Shown: positions 51,316 to 59,298 of the stretch, one piece after another
How positions within the stretch are numbered: the first letter of the stretch is position 1
Layout of the letters: each line of letters starts with the position of its first letter
From: CAYMPW01 sp964392725
GTDB lineage: Archaea > Thermoplasmatota > Thermoplasmata > Methanomassiliicoccales > Methanomethylophilaceae
Direction: 5' to 3'
NCBI GenBank assembly: GCA_964392725.1
Contig: CAYMPW010000002.1
Span: 19,520-83,519 of the forward strand
DNA length: 64,000 nucleotides
The notes under the pieces: generated by a model
What the model saw: the letters and a program-made list of their open reading frames with translations, nothing else
The model's database searches: none
What the model was told of the DNA's origin: nothing
Translations under genes and position numbers: made by a program

Positions 51316-52686
51316 ATGACCAACGAAAAAAATATTGAAATCTTACGCGGAGATCCCAAAAAAACACTATGGATTTTTGCGATACCATTCATAATATCAT
51401 TGTTGATTCAAAACGGAAACACATTGATTGATTCTTTCTGGGTTTCAAAATTAGGTTCGGATGCCTTGGCAGCAATCGGTATATTCGATCCGATATTTTT
51501 AGTGATTATAATCATTGGAAATTCAATAGGAACCGGAGCATCATTTGCCATAGCGAAGCGTATCGGAGAAGGAAACAGAGAAACCCCCAACATAGCAGCA
51601 TCGTTTGTTTTCAAATTGACTATAGTTATTTCAATAATTATTACGCTATTTTTTATGTTATTCGGTAAAAATATACTGGGTTTGATTTCGCAGGGAAATA
51701 ATCTCGAATACATAATGTCGTATGCGATGCCATATTTCCTATTCATTCCGATAATTATTCTCAATGCCGTGTTAAACAATTTTTTACGTGCAGAAGGAGC
51801 AGCTAAAAGTTCGATGTATGCGCAGATTTTGATTGCAGTATCGAATATGATTCTCGATCCGATTCTCATCTATGGGTTCAACATGGGTCTTTCCGGTGCA
51901 GCTTACGCATCTGTCATCGCATACGCTCTGTCAACGTTGTTATTGATCTATTGGTTCTTCATTCGCAAGACTTCGTTTTTAAAAATAAAATTATCCAACT
52001 CAAAATCAGATTCTTCTATTGTGTCTGATTTGTTAAAAGTATCAGTACCCAGTTTCATGGATGGTTTGTTCATATCTTTGGCAGCTATGATTATGATATA
52101 CATCATCAACAGCATGGGCGGAGGAGATGCGGTTGCAACATACTATGTTGTTTGGAAGATTGTTATGCTCGCTACAATCCCATCTGCTGCGCTGTGCAGA
52201 TCTCTAATCCCAATCGTTGCAGCATCCTTAGGTGCAAAATCTCCCAGAAAGATAAAAGACGTTTACAAGTACGCAATAATCTATTCAGTATTCATTGAAA
52301 CAATTTTGATGATATTGGTGTTGATATTTGCCGAGAATTTAGTATCTTTATTTTCGACGGAAGGTACAGCACATCTTACAGTTTCCATGACTGAATGTTT
52401 AATGATTTTCGCAATAATGCTTCCGACCTCTGCATGGGGCGCACAATCCTTCGGCTTTTTCCAAGGAACTGGGAAAGGTGGTTTGGCAGTTTTATCGTCT
52501 GTGATTAAAAATTTGATTCAATTGCCACTCTGTTTTTACATTTCTTTGGTATCTACATCAATTGTTACGTTGTGGTGGGGGATGGTTCTGTCGAGTACCG
52601 TAGATCAGATTTTTATGGGTGTGGTTGCAATTTATTTGGTAAATGTGATTGTTCGTCAATTGCCGGATTCTGAAAAGATTAATTAA
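51316..52686 (+). CDS. MATE family efflux transporter
   Basis: A 456-residue protein with twelve predicted spans, of the multidrug and toxic-compound extrusion family, which exports organic cations or drugs with Na+ or H+. Typical pieces are NTLIDSFWVSKLGSDALAAIGIFDPI near residues 34-59 and its second-half equivalent. I choose the ATG at 51316 (MTNEKNIEILRGDPKK); a GTG at 51292 is in frame. No regulator is adjacent; the iron operon downstream has its own promoter. Confidence 0.9.
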   Translation: MTNEKNIEILRGDPKKTLWIFAIPFIISLLIQNGNTLIDSFWVSKLGSDALAAIGIFDPIFLVIIIIGNSIGTGASFAIAKRIGEGNRETPNIAASFVFKLTIVISIIITLFFMLFGKNILGLISQGNNLEYIMSYAMPYFLFIPIIILNAVLNNFLRAEGAAKSSMYAQILIAVSNMILDPILIYGFNMGLSGAAYASVIAYALSTLLLIYWFFIRKTSFLKIKLSNSKSDSSIVSDLLKVSVPSFMDGLFISLAAMIMIYIINSMGGGDAVATYYVVWKIVMLATIPSAALCRSLIPIVAASLGAKSPRKIKDVYKYAIIYSVFIETILMILVLIFAENLVSLFSTEGTAHLTVSMTECLMIFAIMLPTSAWGAQSFGFFQGTGKGGLAVLSSVIKNLIQLPLCFYISLVSTSIVTLWWGMVLSSTVDQIFMGVVAIYLVNVIVRQLPDSEKIN

Positions 52687-52777
52687 TTATAGACCTATTT
52701 TTAATCAAATTATGGAATATACATATCAAAATACTACAGATATGCATCAAAAATCCTGTTTTTATTTGGATAATCTA

Positions 52778-52792
52778 TTTAGGATTACCTAA
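52778..52792. promoter_or_regulatory. DtxR-like operator upstream of the feo promoter
   Basis: tttaggattacctaa contains the inverted half-sites ttagg and cctaa around atta, closely resembling the half-sites of DtxR/IdeR/MntR-family metal regulators. It lies directly upstream of the TATA box at 52794. An iron-dependent repressor binding here would cover the BRE/TATA region. Confidence 0.55.
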
Positions 52793-52793
52793 T

Positions 52794-52803
52794 GTTTATA
52801 TAG
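52794..52803 (+). promoter_or_regulatory. TATA box of the feo operon
   Basis: gtttatatag, 22-31 bases before the ATG at 52825, between two DtxR-like palindromes; the transcript is probably leaderless. Confidence 0.65.
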
Positions 52804-52805
52804 AA

Positions 52806-52821
52806 TTTAGGTATTACTAAA
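52806..52821. promoter_or_regulatory. Second DtxR-like operator at the feo start site
   Basis: tttaggtattactaaa is an imperfect palindrome (tttag / ctaaa outer arms) placed over the predicted transcription start of feoA, 28 bases after the first operator by start position. Two sites on either side of the TATA box fit repression by a dimeric metalloregulator at high iron. Confidence 0.5.
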
Positions 52822-52824
52822 TTC

Positions 52825-53124
52825 ATGAACAAAGCAGAGATTGCAGATGCGTTCTACATCAGGGGGAAGAAGGTAACAACAACACCATTCGTACCTTGTG
52901 AACAGGCAGCACTCCCCGTTTCCCACGCGGATGTTGGAAAGACGAACACGATAACGAGAATATCCGGTAAAGATGAGATTCAGAAACATCTTTTCGAATT
53001 AGGTTTCAACATCGGTTCGAATCTTACTTTGATCAACAAAACACCCGCTGGTGTAATTGTGGAAGTCAAAGGATCCCGTTTGGCACTTGATAAAGATCTT
53101 GCTCGCAGAATCTACGTTTGTTAA
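52825..53124 (+). CDS. feoA: Ferrous iron transport protein FeoA, first copy
   Basis: A 99-residue protein whose last 70 residues form the SH3-like FeoA domain (HLFELGFNIGSNLTLINKTPAGVIVEVKGSRLALDKDLARRIYV). FeoA is a small cytosolic partner of the FeoB iron channel. An N-terminal extension of about 30 residues precedes it (AEIADAFYIRGKKVTTTPFVPCEQAALPV), with a Cys near residue 26, which the usual 75-residue FeoA lacks. Another FeoA follows after nine bases. Confidence 0.88.
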   Translation: MNKAEIADAFYIRGKKVTTTPFVPCEQAALPVSHADVGKTNTITRISGKDEIQKHLFELGFNIGSNLTLINKTPAGVIVEVKGSRLALDKDLARRIYVC

Positions 53125-53133
53125 GGTGATTTA

Positions 53134-53355
53134 ATGAAAACACTGAGAGACATCAAATGCGGCGAAAGTGCCGAAATATCAAAGTTACACGGAGAAGGTC
53201 CCGTCCGCAGAAGAATTATGGATATGGGACTAACGAAAGGTTGTGAAGTGTACATTCGCAAAGTCGCACCCCTTGGAGATCCCGTGGAAATCACGGTAAG
53301 GGGATACGAACTTAGCATCAGAAAACAGGATGCGGAGTTAATCGAAGTCAAATAA
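53134..53355 (+). CDS. feoA: Ferrous iron transport protein FeoA, second copy
   Basis: A 73-residue FeoA of classical length, with RRRIMDMGLTKGCEVYIRKVAPLGDPVEITVRGYELSIRKQDAELIEV. Two FeoA genes before one feoB occur in several archaea and clostridia. The ATG follows aaggtga. feoB comes after 66 bases, a little more than elsewhere in the operon, with a weak promoter-like stretch. Confidence 0.9.
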   Translation: MKTLRDIKCGESAEISKLHGEGPVRRRIMDMGLTKGCEVYIRKVAPLGDPVEITVRGYELSIRKQDAELIEVK

Positions 53356-53421
53356 TCTTTTTTCTGAGTTTATGAAAAGTTGTACTGTTAGCGTAAGCTA
53401 TGGATTTTTGGAGAATATATT

Positions 53422-55533
53422 ATGAAAATGAAAGTCGCTTTGTTGGGAAACCCGAATTGTGGTAAAACAACAATGTTTAACGAACTAACGGGAAGTTCCC
53501 AACACGTTGGAAACTGGCCCGGAGTTACGGTGGAAAGGAAAGAAGGAAAATTGAAATGGGATCAGGAAACAACAATTGTTGATTTGCCCGGAATCTATTC
53601 TTTGTCTCCTTATTCACCCGAAGAAATTGTATCTCGTGATTTTATCATGAGCGGAGAACCCAATGTTGTTGTAAACATAGTGGATGCAACAAATCTGGAA
53701 AGAAATCTTTACCTGACAACTCAGGTTTTGGAGACCGGAGTTCCCGTCGTGGTTGCTTTGAATATGATGGATATCATATCCAAAAAAGGAATCAAAATCG
53801 ATACAAAGAAATTATCTGAAGAAATAGGTTGTCCCGTCGTAGAAACTTCTGCTTTGAAGAAGATTGGACTGAAAGAATTGATGCAGGAAGCAAATTCCAT
53901 TGTTGGAAAAACACAGATTCCCAGGATGAAATATTCCGAGGGTGTGGAGAATGCATTGAGAGACATCAGTAAGAATGCAGAAAATATCAGCAGATGGACC
54001 GCTGTAAAATTACTTGAAAAAGATGAAGTCGAAGTTAATAAATTCGGCGCAGATCTCTTCAAGAAGGAAATCTTGCCGATAGTCTCCAAATTGGAAGACG
54101 CTGAAGATGACGACAGTGAATCAATCATAACCAATGAAAGATACAACTACATCGAAAAAATAGTTTCAAAAAGTTCTGAAACCAAAAAATCTTCAGAAAA
54201 ACTCACACTTTCCGATAAAGTTGATAATATTGTAACAAACAGGTGGTTGGGTATCCCGATTTTTATCGGTATAATGTGGTTGATTTACTACATTGCCGTG
54301 GAAACAATAGGTTCACAGGCAACCGGATGGGCAAACGATGTGCTTATAGGGGAATGGATTCTCGGAAATCTTGAAGCATGGTTGGCATCCGTCGGAGCAA
54401 GTGATATTGTAACGGGATTACTTATTGACGGTGTCGTCGGTGGTTTCGGTGCAGTAATCGGATTCTTACCACAGATGATTGTATTGTTTATCCTTCTTGC
54501 AATTCTTGAAGGATGCGGATACATGGCACGTATTGCTTTCGTGATGGATCGTTTGTTCAGAAGATTCGGTCTTTCCGGAAAATCCGCAATTCCTGCTATG
54601 ATTGGATTGGGATGTGGAATTCCCGCTGTTACAGCATCACGTTCAATTGAAACCCAAAGAGAAAGAAAAATCACTGCAATGACAACAACATTCATGCCTT
54701 GCAGTGCAAAACTTCCTGTTATCGCATTGATTGTAGGTGCATTGTTCGGAGGAAATGCATTGGTTGCAGCTTCCTTCTATCTTATCGGAATCTTAAGCAT
54801 TCTCATTGCAGGTTTGATTCTTAAGAAGTTCAAAGGATTTACCGGAGAACCTTCGCCCTTCATTCTTGAATTACCACCTTACCGTATTCCCGGAATCAAA
54901 GGTGTAGCATTCAAGACTGGAGAAAGAGCATGGTCATTCGTAAAGAGAGCCGGAACAATCATTGTAATTTCCGCAGTAGCTATCTGGTTCCTTTCAAGGT
55001 TCGATTGGACTTTGACATATCTCGAACCTGAACAGATTGGAAATTCCATGCTTGCAGGTATCGGATCGGCATTATCTGTATTGTTTGTACCATTGGGATG
55101 GGCAGAAAACTGGGAATTCTCAGTTGCTACAATAACAGGACTCGTTGCTAAAGAAAACGTCGTTGGAACATTAGGTGTTTTGTTCGGATTCTCTGAAGTT
55201 TCAGAGGCCGGAGAAGAAATTTGGGCACTCATCGGAGGTATGCTTACTCCTATCGCAGGATATTCATTCCTTCTGTTCAACATGCTCTGTGCACCCTGTT
55301 TCGCAGCTATCGGAGCTATGAATACAGAATTGGGTGGCAGAAAGAACACACTCATCGCAGTCGGTTTCCAGACACTCTTTGCATATGCCGCAGCTTTGAT
55401 CTTCTATCAGATCGCATTGCTCTTCACAGGTAATGTTGAATTGTGGATTATCCTCGCAATAGCAACGATTGGTCTAATCGCATACATATTGATTTCAAAA
55501 CACCCATTCGAGAAGGGCGTGTTTAAAGCATGA
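53422..55533 (+). CDS. feoB: Ferrous iron transporter FeoB
   Basis: A 703-residue membrane protein that imports Fe2+ with a cytosolic G domain. G1 is GNPNCGKTT (residues 9-17), G3 DLPG near 55-58, G4 NMMD near 113, and a GDI-like helical part reaches to about 255. The Gate motifs of the membrane part include MARIAFVMDRLFRRFGLSGKSAIPAMIGLGCGIPAV and CAPCFAAIGAMNTELG. It overlaps the following small Cys-rich gene by four bases. Confidence 0.96.
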   Translation: MKMKVALLGNPNCGKTTMFNELTGSSQHVGNWPGVTVERKEGKLKWDQETTIVDLPGIYSLSPYSPEEIVSRDFIMSGEPNVVVNIVDATNLERNLYLTTQVLETGVPVVVALNMMDIISKKGIKIDTKKLSEEIGCPVVETSALKKIGLKELMQEANSIVGKTQIPRMKYSEGVENALRDISKNAENISRWTAVKLLEKDEVEVNKFGADLFKKEILPIVSKLEDAEDDDSESIITNERYNYIEKIVSKSSETKKSSEKLTLSDKVDNIVTNRWLGIPIFIGIMWLIYYIAVETIGSQATGWANDVLIGEWILGNLEAWLASVGASDIVTGLLIDGVVGGFGAVIGFLPQMIVLFILLAILEGCGYMARIAFVMDRLFRRFGLSGKSAIPAMIGLGCGIPAVTASRSIETQRERKITAMTTTFMPCSAKLPVIALIVGALFGGNALVAASFYLIGILSILIAGLILKKFKGFTGEPSPFILELPPYRIPGIKGVAFKTGERAWSFVKRAGTIIVISAVAIWFLSRFDWTLTYLEPEQIGNSMLAGIGSALSVLFVPLGWAENWEFSVATITGLVAKENVVGTLGVLFGFSEVSEAGEEIWALIGGMLTPIAGYSFLLFNMLCAPCFAAIGAMNTELGGRKNTLIAVGFQTLFAYAAALIFYQIALLFTGNVELWIILAIATIGLIAYILISKHPFEKGVFKA

Positions 55534-55694
55534 ATATGATCGACATCCTGATAGTCGCAGGTGTGTTGATATTCATCATATATGCTGCATTCATCCTGTA
55601 TAAGGATGTCAAAAGTGGGAACACATGCGGAAAATGTAACGGATGCTGTTCCTCTTGTAAAAAATGTTCAGAGGAGGATGATAAAGAGAACTAA
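55530..55694 (+). CDS. FeoB-associated Cys-rich membrane peptide
   Basis: A 54-residue protein read directly from the sequence. One N-terminal hydrophobic span (about residues 4-22, IDILIVAGVLIFIIYAAFI) is followed by a basic YKDVKSG and a cluster of seven Cys (pattern CxxCxxCCxxCxxC) and an acidic tail. This layout is that of the FeoB-associated Cys-rich protein family, mostly described in bacteria, whose role may be metal or redox handling at the pore. The ATG overlaps the feoB stop as ATGA. Confidence 0.85.
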   Translation: MNMIDILIVAGVLIFIIYAAFILYKDVKSGNTCGKCNGCCSSCKKCSEEDDKEN

Positions 55695-55727
55695 GACTGA
55701 TCTATCAAATATTGCCTACGTAATTTA

Positions 55728-55745
55728 GGGGGGCTTCGGCCCCCC
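55728..55745 (+). terminator. Hairpin terminator of the feo operon
   Basis: A 7-base-pair GC stem, ggggggc / gccccccc-side, closed by a ttcg tetraloop, 33 bases after the last feo gene. Confidence 0.7.
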
Positions 55746-56010
55746 GTCAACACTACAATTTTCTTTACAGAATATGTATGTATTCTTCTTTTATCTACAA
55801 CAATACCATTTGTCGGTTCTTTGTAAAATCCAAAATTTTGAAGTAAATTTTATATATAAGCGGTATCAACCATCAATGGAATATAATTCCTAATTGTGAT
55901 AACAAAAAACATGCTGGCTACCCCTTGTTTTTGGTACTTTTAGAAAAGTGCAAAGAAAGAAACCTTTTAATACAACAATCGATTCATAGGTTTTGCTTGA
56001 ATCATGGAGG
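55746..56010 (+). promoter_or_regulatory. AT-rich intergenic region with two TATA boxes before eS1
   Basis: The TATA box ccttttaata at 55963-55972 is placed correctly for the eS1 gene, followed by ggagg at 56006-56010. A second, very strong element, ttttatatata at 55848-55858, lies 160 bases upstream and has no gene of its own; initiation near 55880 would read through about 80 bases of non-coding DNA ending in a T-rich tttttggtacttttag. That could be a small RNA or an alternative long leader. Confidence 0.5.
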
Positions 56011-56016
56011 ATTCCG

Positions 56017-56778
56017 ATGGCAGCAGTAAGAAAATCTAAAGCAAACAATTCCCGTAAGGTGAAGGATAAATGGAAAGCAAAAGTGTGGTACAACGTCCAC
56101 GCACCCCGTATGTTTAACGAGGCAGTAATTGGAGAAACCCCTAGTGCAGACCCCGCAAACCTTATCGGAAGGACCGCAGAGGTTACCGTTCAGGACCTTA
56201 CCGGCGATTTCTCAAAGATGCACATCAAGCTCAGATTCAAAATCATGTCTGTTGACGGCTTCGATGCCAAAACAGCATTCATCGGTCACGAACTTACCAG
56301 CGACTACGTAAGGAGACTTACCCGCAGAAAGAAGACAAAGACCGATCACGTCGTTGACGTTACAACCAAAGACGGATTCGTTATCAGAATCAAACCCATG
56401 TCTATCGCAGAAAAACGTATCCAGGCTTCACAGGAAGTCGGTATGAGAGCTGTTATGGAAGCAACACTCCTTGAAATGGGTAAAGAGAACAACGTTTCCG
56501 ATATCATAAAAGCAATAGTATCCGGTGACTTGGCAAAAGATCTTGCAAAAGCATGCCGTGTTGTCATCCCCGTAAAACGCATCGAAATCCGTAAAACAGA
56601 AATCCTTGCATTCGGAGAAGGCGACCCCGAATCTATCATGGAAATCATCGAACCCGCTGCACCCGTTGCAGAAAACGATGAAGAAGAAGCAGAAGAAGCA
56701 ACCGAAGAAGTTGTTGAAGAAGCTTCTGAAGAATCCGAAGTTGTTGAAGAAACAACCGAAGACGAACCCTCCGAATAA
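56017..56778 (+). CDS. rps3ae: Small-subunit ribosomal protein eS1 (S3Ae)
   Basis: A 253-residue eS1, an archaeal/eukaryotic 30S platform protein that helps mRNA binding near the exit channel. The basic N-terminus KWKAKVWYNVHAPRMFNEAVIGETP, FSKMHIKLRFKIMSV and TRRKKTKTDHVVDVTTKDGFVIRIKP are conserved. The C-terminal 45 residues are a nearly pure acidic tail (Glu/Ala/Val), longer than in most homologues. The ATG follows ggagg at the right distance; the frame is open further upstream. It is monocistronic and followed by tRNA-Met. Confidence 0.94.
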   Translation: MAAVRKSKANNSRKVKDKWKAKVWYNVHAPRMFNEAVIGETPSADPANLIGRTAEVTVQDLTGDFSKMHIKLRFKIMSVDGFDAKTAFIGHELTSDYVRRLTRRKKTKTDHVVDVTTKDGFVIRIKPMSIAEKRIQASQEVGMRAVMEATLLEMGKENNVSDIIKAIVSGDLAKDLAKACRVVIPVKRIEIRKTEILAFGEGDPESIMEIIEPAAPVAENDEEEAEEATEEVVEEASEESEVVEETTEDEPSE

Positions 56779-56814
56779 GCAATTCAATAAACCATTTCCA
56801 AACCTTTTACACAT

Positions 56815-56919
56815 GCCGAGGTGGCTCAGCCTGGTGGAGCGTCGGACTCATAGGGTTCTGGTCGTTAGACCTCTTCCAGGGAAATCCGAAGGTCATGGGT
56901 TCGAACCCCATCCTCGGCA
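56815..56919 (+). tRNA. tRNA-Met (CAT), elongator type, with a 31-base intron
   Basis: Exons fold as a 74-base tRNA: acceptor GCCGAGG / CCTCGGC, D arm GCTC/GAGC, anticodon arm TCGGA-CTCATAA-TCCGA and T arm ATGGG-TTCGAAC-CCCAT with discriminator A. The anticodon loop is interrupted after A37 by an intron (56853-56883), the canonical archaeal 37/38 site, which has complementary ctgg and ccag parts able to form the bulge-helix-bulge for the splicing endonuclease. It could in principle be the agmatidine-modified tRNA-Ile2 with the same CAT anticodon. No CCA is encoded. Confidence 0.85.
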
Positions 56920-56990
56920 CTCCTTCTATATTATTTCGTCAGCGAGAGCTGTTTAGAGCTTTTAAATAGCTTTTATGCATATACCGGATT

Positions 56991-58157
56991 ATGAGGCTTA
57001 TCATTTACACTGGCAAAGGAGGTGTAGGCAAAACGTCCGTATCCGCAGCCACCGCAAAACGTTTGGCGGCAAAAGGTTATAGGACGATTGTGATGAGCAC
57101 CGATTCTGCCCATTCTTTGGCAGATTCATTTGATGTTTCTTTACCTCCGGTCATTACGAACGTATCAAAAAATCTTGATGTTTTGGAATTGGACATCGCA
57201 CATGAGATGCAGATCAAATGGAAAGATATTCAGGAATACATCGCAGCATTCATGATGTCCCAGGGTATGGAAGAATTATCCGCGGAAGAAATGGCGATTT
57301 TCCCCGGAATGGAGATGATTGCAGCTTTATTTTACATCCTTGAATTCAAGGATAACGATCTTTACGATGTTGTAATCATGGATACGGCACCTACGGGCGA
57401 AACATTAAGACTTCTCAGCTTCCCTGATGTTTCAAGTTGGTATATCGATAAATTTTACTTCCTTTTCAAGAAACTTTTGTCCGTAGCAAGAGCAACCGTC
57501 GGAAAAATAATGGACATGCCTTTGCCGTCGGCCGAGGTTATGGACAGTATCGAAGATATAAAAATCCAAATGTCCAGGGTTAAAGATGTTTTAGACGATT
57601 CCGAAAATACGACCATAAGATTGGTTGTAAATCCTGAACGCATGGTAATCAACGAAACCAAAAGAGCATACACTTATCTTTCGCTTTACGGAAAGAACGT
57701 GGAAGCTTTGGTCGTAAACAGAGTGTATCCAGATAATATTTCCAACGGATATTTCGAAGATAAGTTGGAAGAACAAAAGAAGCACTTGGCTGAAATTCAT
57801 AATTCATTCGATCCCATGAAGATATTCACAGCAAATCTTATGCCAACCGAATTGGTGGGATTCGAGAAATTGGATCTTTTGGCAGATATGGTTTTCGAAG
57901 ATACAGATCCCGCAATCGTATATTCATCTGAGAGTCCTTTGTCGTTCTTTTCGGAAGATGGGTTCGATATGCTGTCGATTAAGATTCCATTCACGGAAAA
58001 GAAAGAGGTTGAGTTATATAGGACTAAAGACGGTTCTTTAATTATACATGTAGGAAGTCAGAAGAGAAGCGTTACTCTTCCTCTGACTCTCTGCAACGCA
58101 AAAACTGCAGGAGCGGAATTCCGCGACGGCAGACTTATTGTTAAATTTAAGAGGTGA
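56991..58157 (+). CDS. Get3/ArsA-type ATPase with C-terminal HSP20-like domain
   Basis: A 388-residue P-loop ATPase related to ArsA and eukaryotic Get3/TRC40. The deviant Walker A GKGGVGKT is at residues 8-15, with MSTDSAHSLADSF (switch I) and VIMDTAPTGETLRLL (switch II) as in both groups. The last 75 residues (about 314-388, ending TAGAEFRDGRLIVKFKR) resemble the ArsA-associated HSP20 (alpha-crystallin-like) domain. Without the CxxC dimer zinc site of Get3 or the arsenite Cys triad of ArsA being evident, it may handle membrane protein clients or another cargo. The next gene overlaps it. Confidence 0.87.
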   Translation: MRLIIYTGKGGVGKTSVSAATAKRLAAKGYRTIVMSTDSAHSLADSFDVSLPPVITNVSKNLDVLELDIAHEMQIKWKDIQEYIAAFMMSQGMEELSAEEMAIFPGMEMIAALFYILEFKDNDLYDVVIMDTAPTGETLRLLSFPDVSSWYIDKFYFLFKKLLSVARATVGKIMDMPLPSAEVMDSIEDIKIQMSRVKDVLDDSENTTIRLVVNPERMVINETKRAYTYLSLYGKNVEALVVNRVYPDNISNGYFEDKLEEQKKHLAEIHNSFDPMKIFTANLMPTELVGFEKLDLLADMVFEDTDPAIVYSSESPLSFFSEDGFDMLSIKIPFTEKKEVELYRTKDGSLIIHVGSQKRSVTLPLTLCNAKTAGAEFRDGRLIVKFKR

Positions 58158-58162
58158 AAAAT

Positions 58163-58711
58163 ATGACTGAAGAAGAAAAATGTGAATGCACAGAAGAACC
58201 TTGTGTAGAAGTTGTTTGTGAAGCATGTGAAGACGAATACGATTATTTCGATGATGAAGACATCTCTTATGAAGAAATGCTTTTGATGGATGTAATCGAC
58301 TGGGCTGAAGAGGAAGTTTATTACGCTGAAAAAGAAGCTCGCAAAGCCAAGAAAAAGGTTAAGAAGCTTAAGAGAAAGCTCAAAAAGCAGGCCAAGAAGG
58401 GTAAAAAGAGCTGTAAGAACAAAGCAAAGAAAGTCAAAGAAAATGCAAACGATGCAGCTTTGGCAATATTTGAAGCATTTACCGACCCTGAAGTACAGAA
58501 GCACGCATCCCACATGGCAGTCGAAGGATTCCTTATGATGTCTGCATTTGTACGTGCATTCCCTATACCCAATGAGTTTAGGGAGGCAACAGGATTTGGA
58601 AACATGGAAATGTTTGCAAAATTGTTCTGTGAAGCAAACAAATCTTGTAAATGCAAGAAGAAATCTAAAAAACCTAAAACTCCAGAAATGGAGAAAATCG
58701 AAGTGGAGTGA
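58163..58711 (+). CDS. Unknown Cys-rich, charged coiled-coil protein next to the ArsA-like ATPase
   Basis: A 182-residue protein that I do not recognise. The first 40 residues are acidic with six Cys (ECTEEPCVEVVCEACEDEY), then a long Lys/Ala coiled coil (about 58-95, KEARKAKKKVKKLKRKLKKQ), a globular stretch with one hydrophobic helix (EGFLMMSAFVRAF) and a Cys/Lys C-terminus (CEANKSCKCKKK). This arrangement could bind a metal or metalloid and deliver it to, or receive it from, the ATPase. The ATG at 58163 follows gaggtg; an earlier GTG is part of this signal. It joins an operon with the ATPase and AMMECR1. Confidence 0.75.
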   Translation: MTEEEKCECTEEPCVEVVCEACEDEYDYFDDEDISYEEMLLMDVIDWAEEEVYYAEKEARKAKKKVKKLKRKLKKQAKKGKKSCKNKAKKVKENANDAALAIFEAFTDPEVQKHASHMAVEGFLMMSAFVRAFPIPNEFREATGFGNMEMFAKLFCEANKSCKCKKKSKKPKTPEMEKIEVE

Positions 58712-58716
58712 ACCGG

Positions 58717-59298
58717 ATGGACTCCGAGCATGGCGAAATTGCAGTAAAACTTGCGCGTAAAGCGGTGGAAAACGTAATCCACAATAAGAAACAGATTCCA
58801 GAAATTCCACAAGAATTAGGATTCAAATCAGGTGTTTTCGTCACGCTCGAAAGCTTCCCCGAACATGTGTTTCGGGGAAGTGCCGGATACCCGGAACCTA
58901 TCACATCTTTAGGCGAAGCCGTAATTAAATCGGCGGTTGCCGCATGTGCGGATCCCAGGTTCCCATCTCTTACGGTGGAAGAACTAAAAACAACTGTTTT
59001 CGAAGTTTCGGTGATGTCATATCCCATAACGATTCAGCATTCTACACCCGAAGAACTTTTAGAGAAAATCGTCCCGGGAAGAGACGGACTTATTTTGGAA
59101 TACGGATCTAAAAGAGCTGTTTTCCCTCCGAAAGTTTCTGCGGATTGGAAGTGGACACCCAAAGAATATTTGGAAAAACTATGCGAAAGGGCGGGATTGC
59201 CCTCGGATGCATGGAAAGGGGACGGAGTTGCCGTTCACGCATTTACCGAAGAAATATTCTGTGAAGAAGAACCTCGTAAACAGGTGATTCGCAAATGA
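58717..59298 (+). CDS. AMMECR1 family protein
   Basis: A 193-residue member of the AMMECR1 family, named after a human gene and conserved across archaea and eukaryotes, of unknown molecular function. Conserved parts seen are GVFVTLESFPEHVFRGSAGYPEPITSLGEAVIKSAVAACADPRFPSLT (about 41-88) and GRDGLILEYGSKRAVFPPKVSADWKWTPKEYLEKLCERAGLP. The start at 58717 is five bases after the previous stop (58711); its own stop overlaps pyrC by four bases. Confidence 0.92.
   Translation: MDSEHGEIAVKLARKAVENVIHNKKQIPEIPQELGFKSGVFVTLESFPEHVFRGSAGYPEPITSLGEAVIKSAVAACADPRFPSLTVEELKTTVFEVSVMSYPITIQHSTPEELLEKIVPGRDGLILEYGSKRAVFPPKVSADWKWTPKEYLEKLCERAGLPSDAWKGDGVAVHAFTEEIFCEEEPRKQVIRK

Noticed and set aside
56606..56956. 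A 116-codon plus-strand frame over the end of eS1 and the tRNA-Met gene
   Set aside because: It is a shifted reading of the acidic eS1 tail followed by the tRNA; it has no plausible start or homologue.
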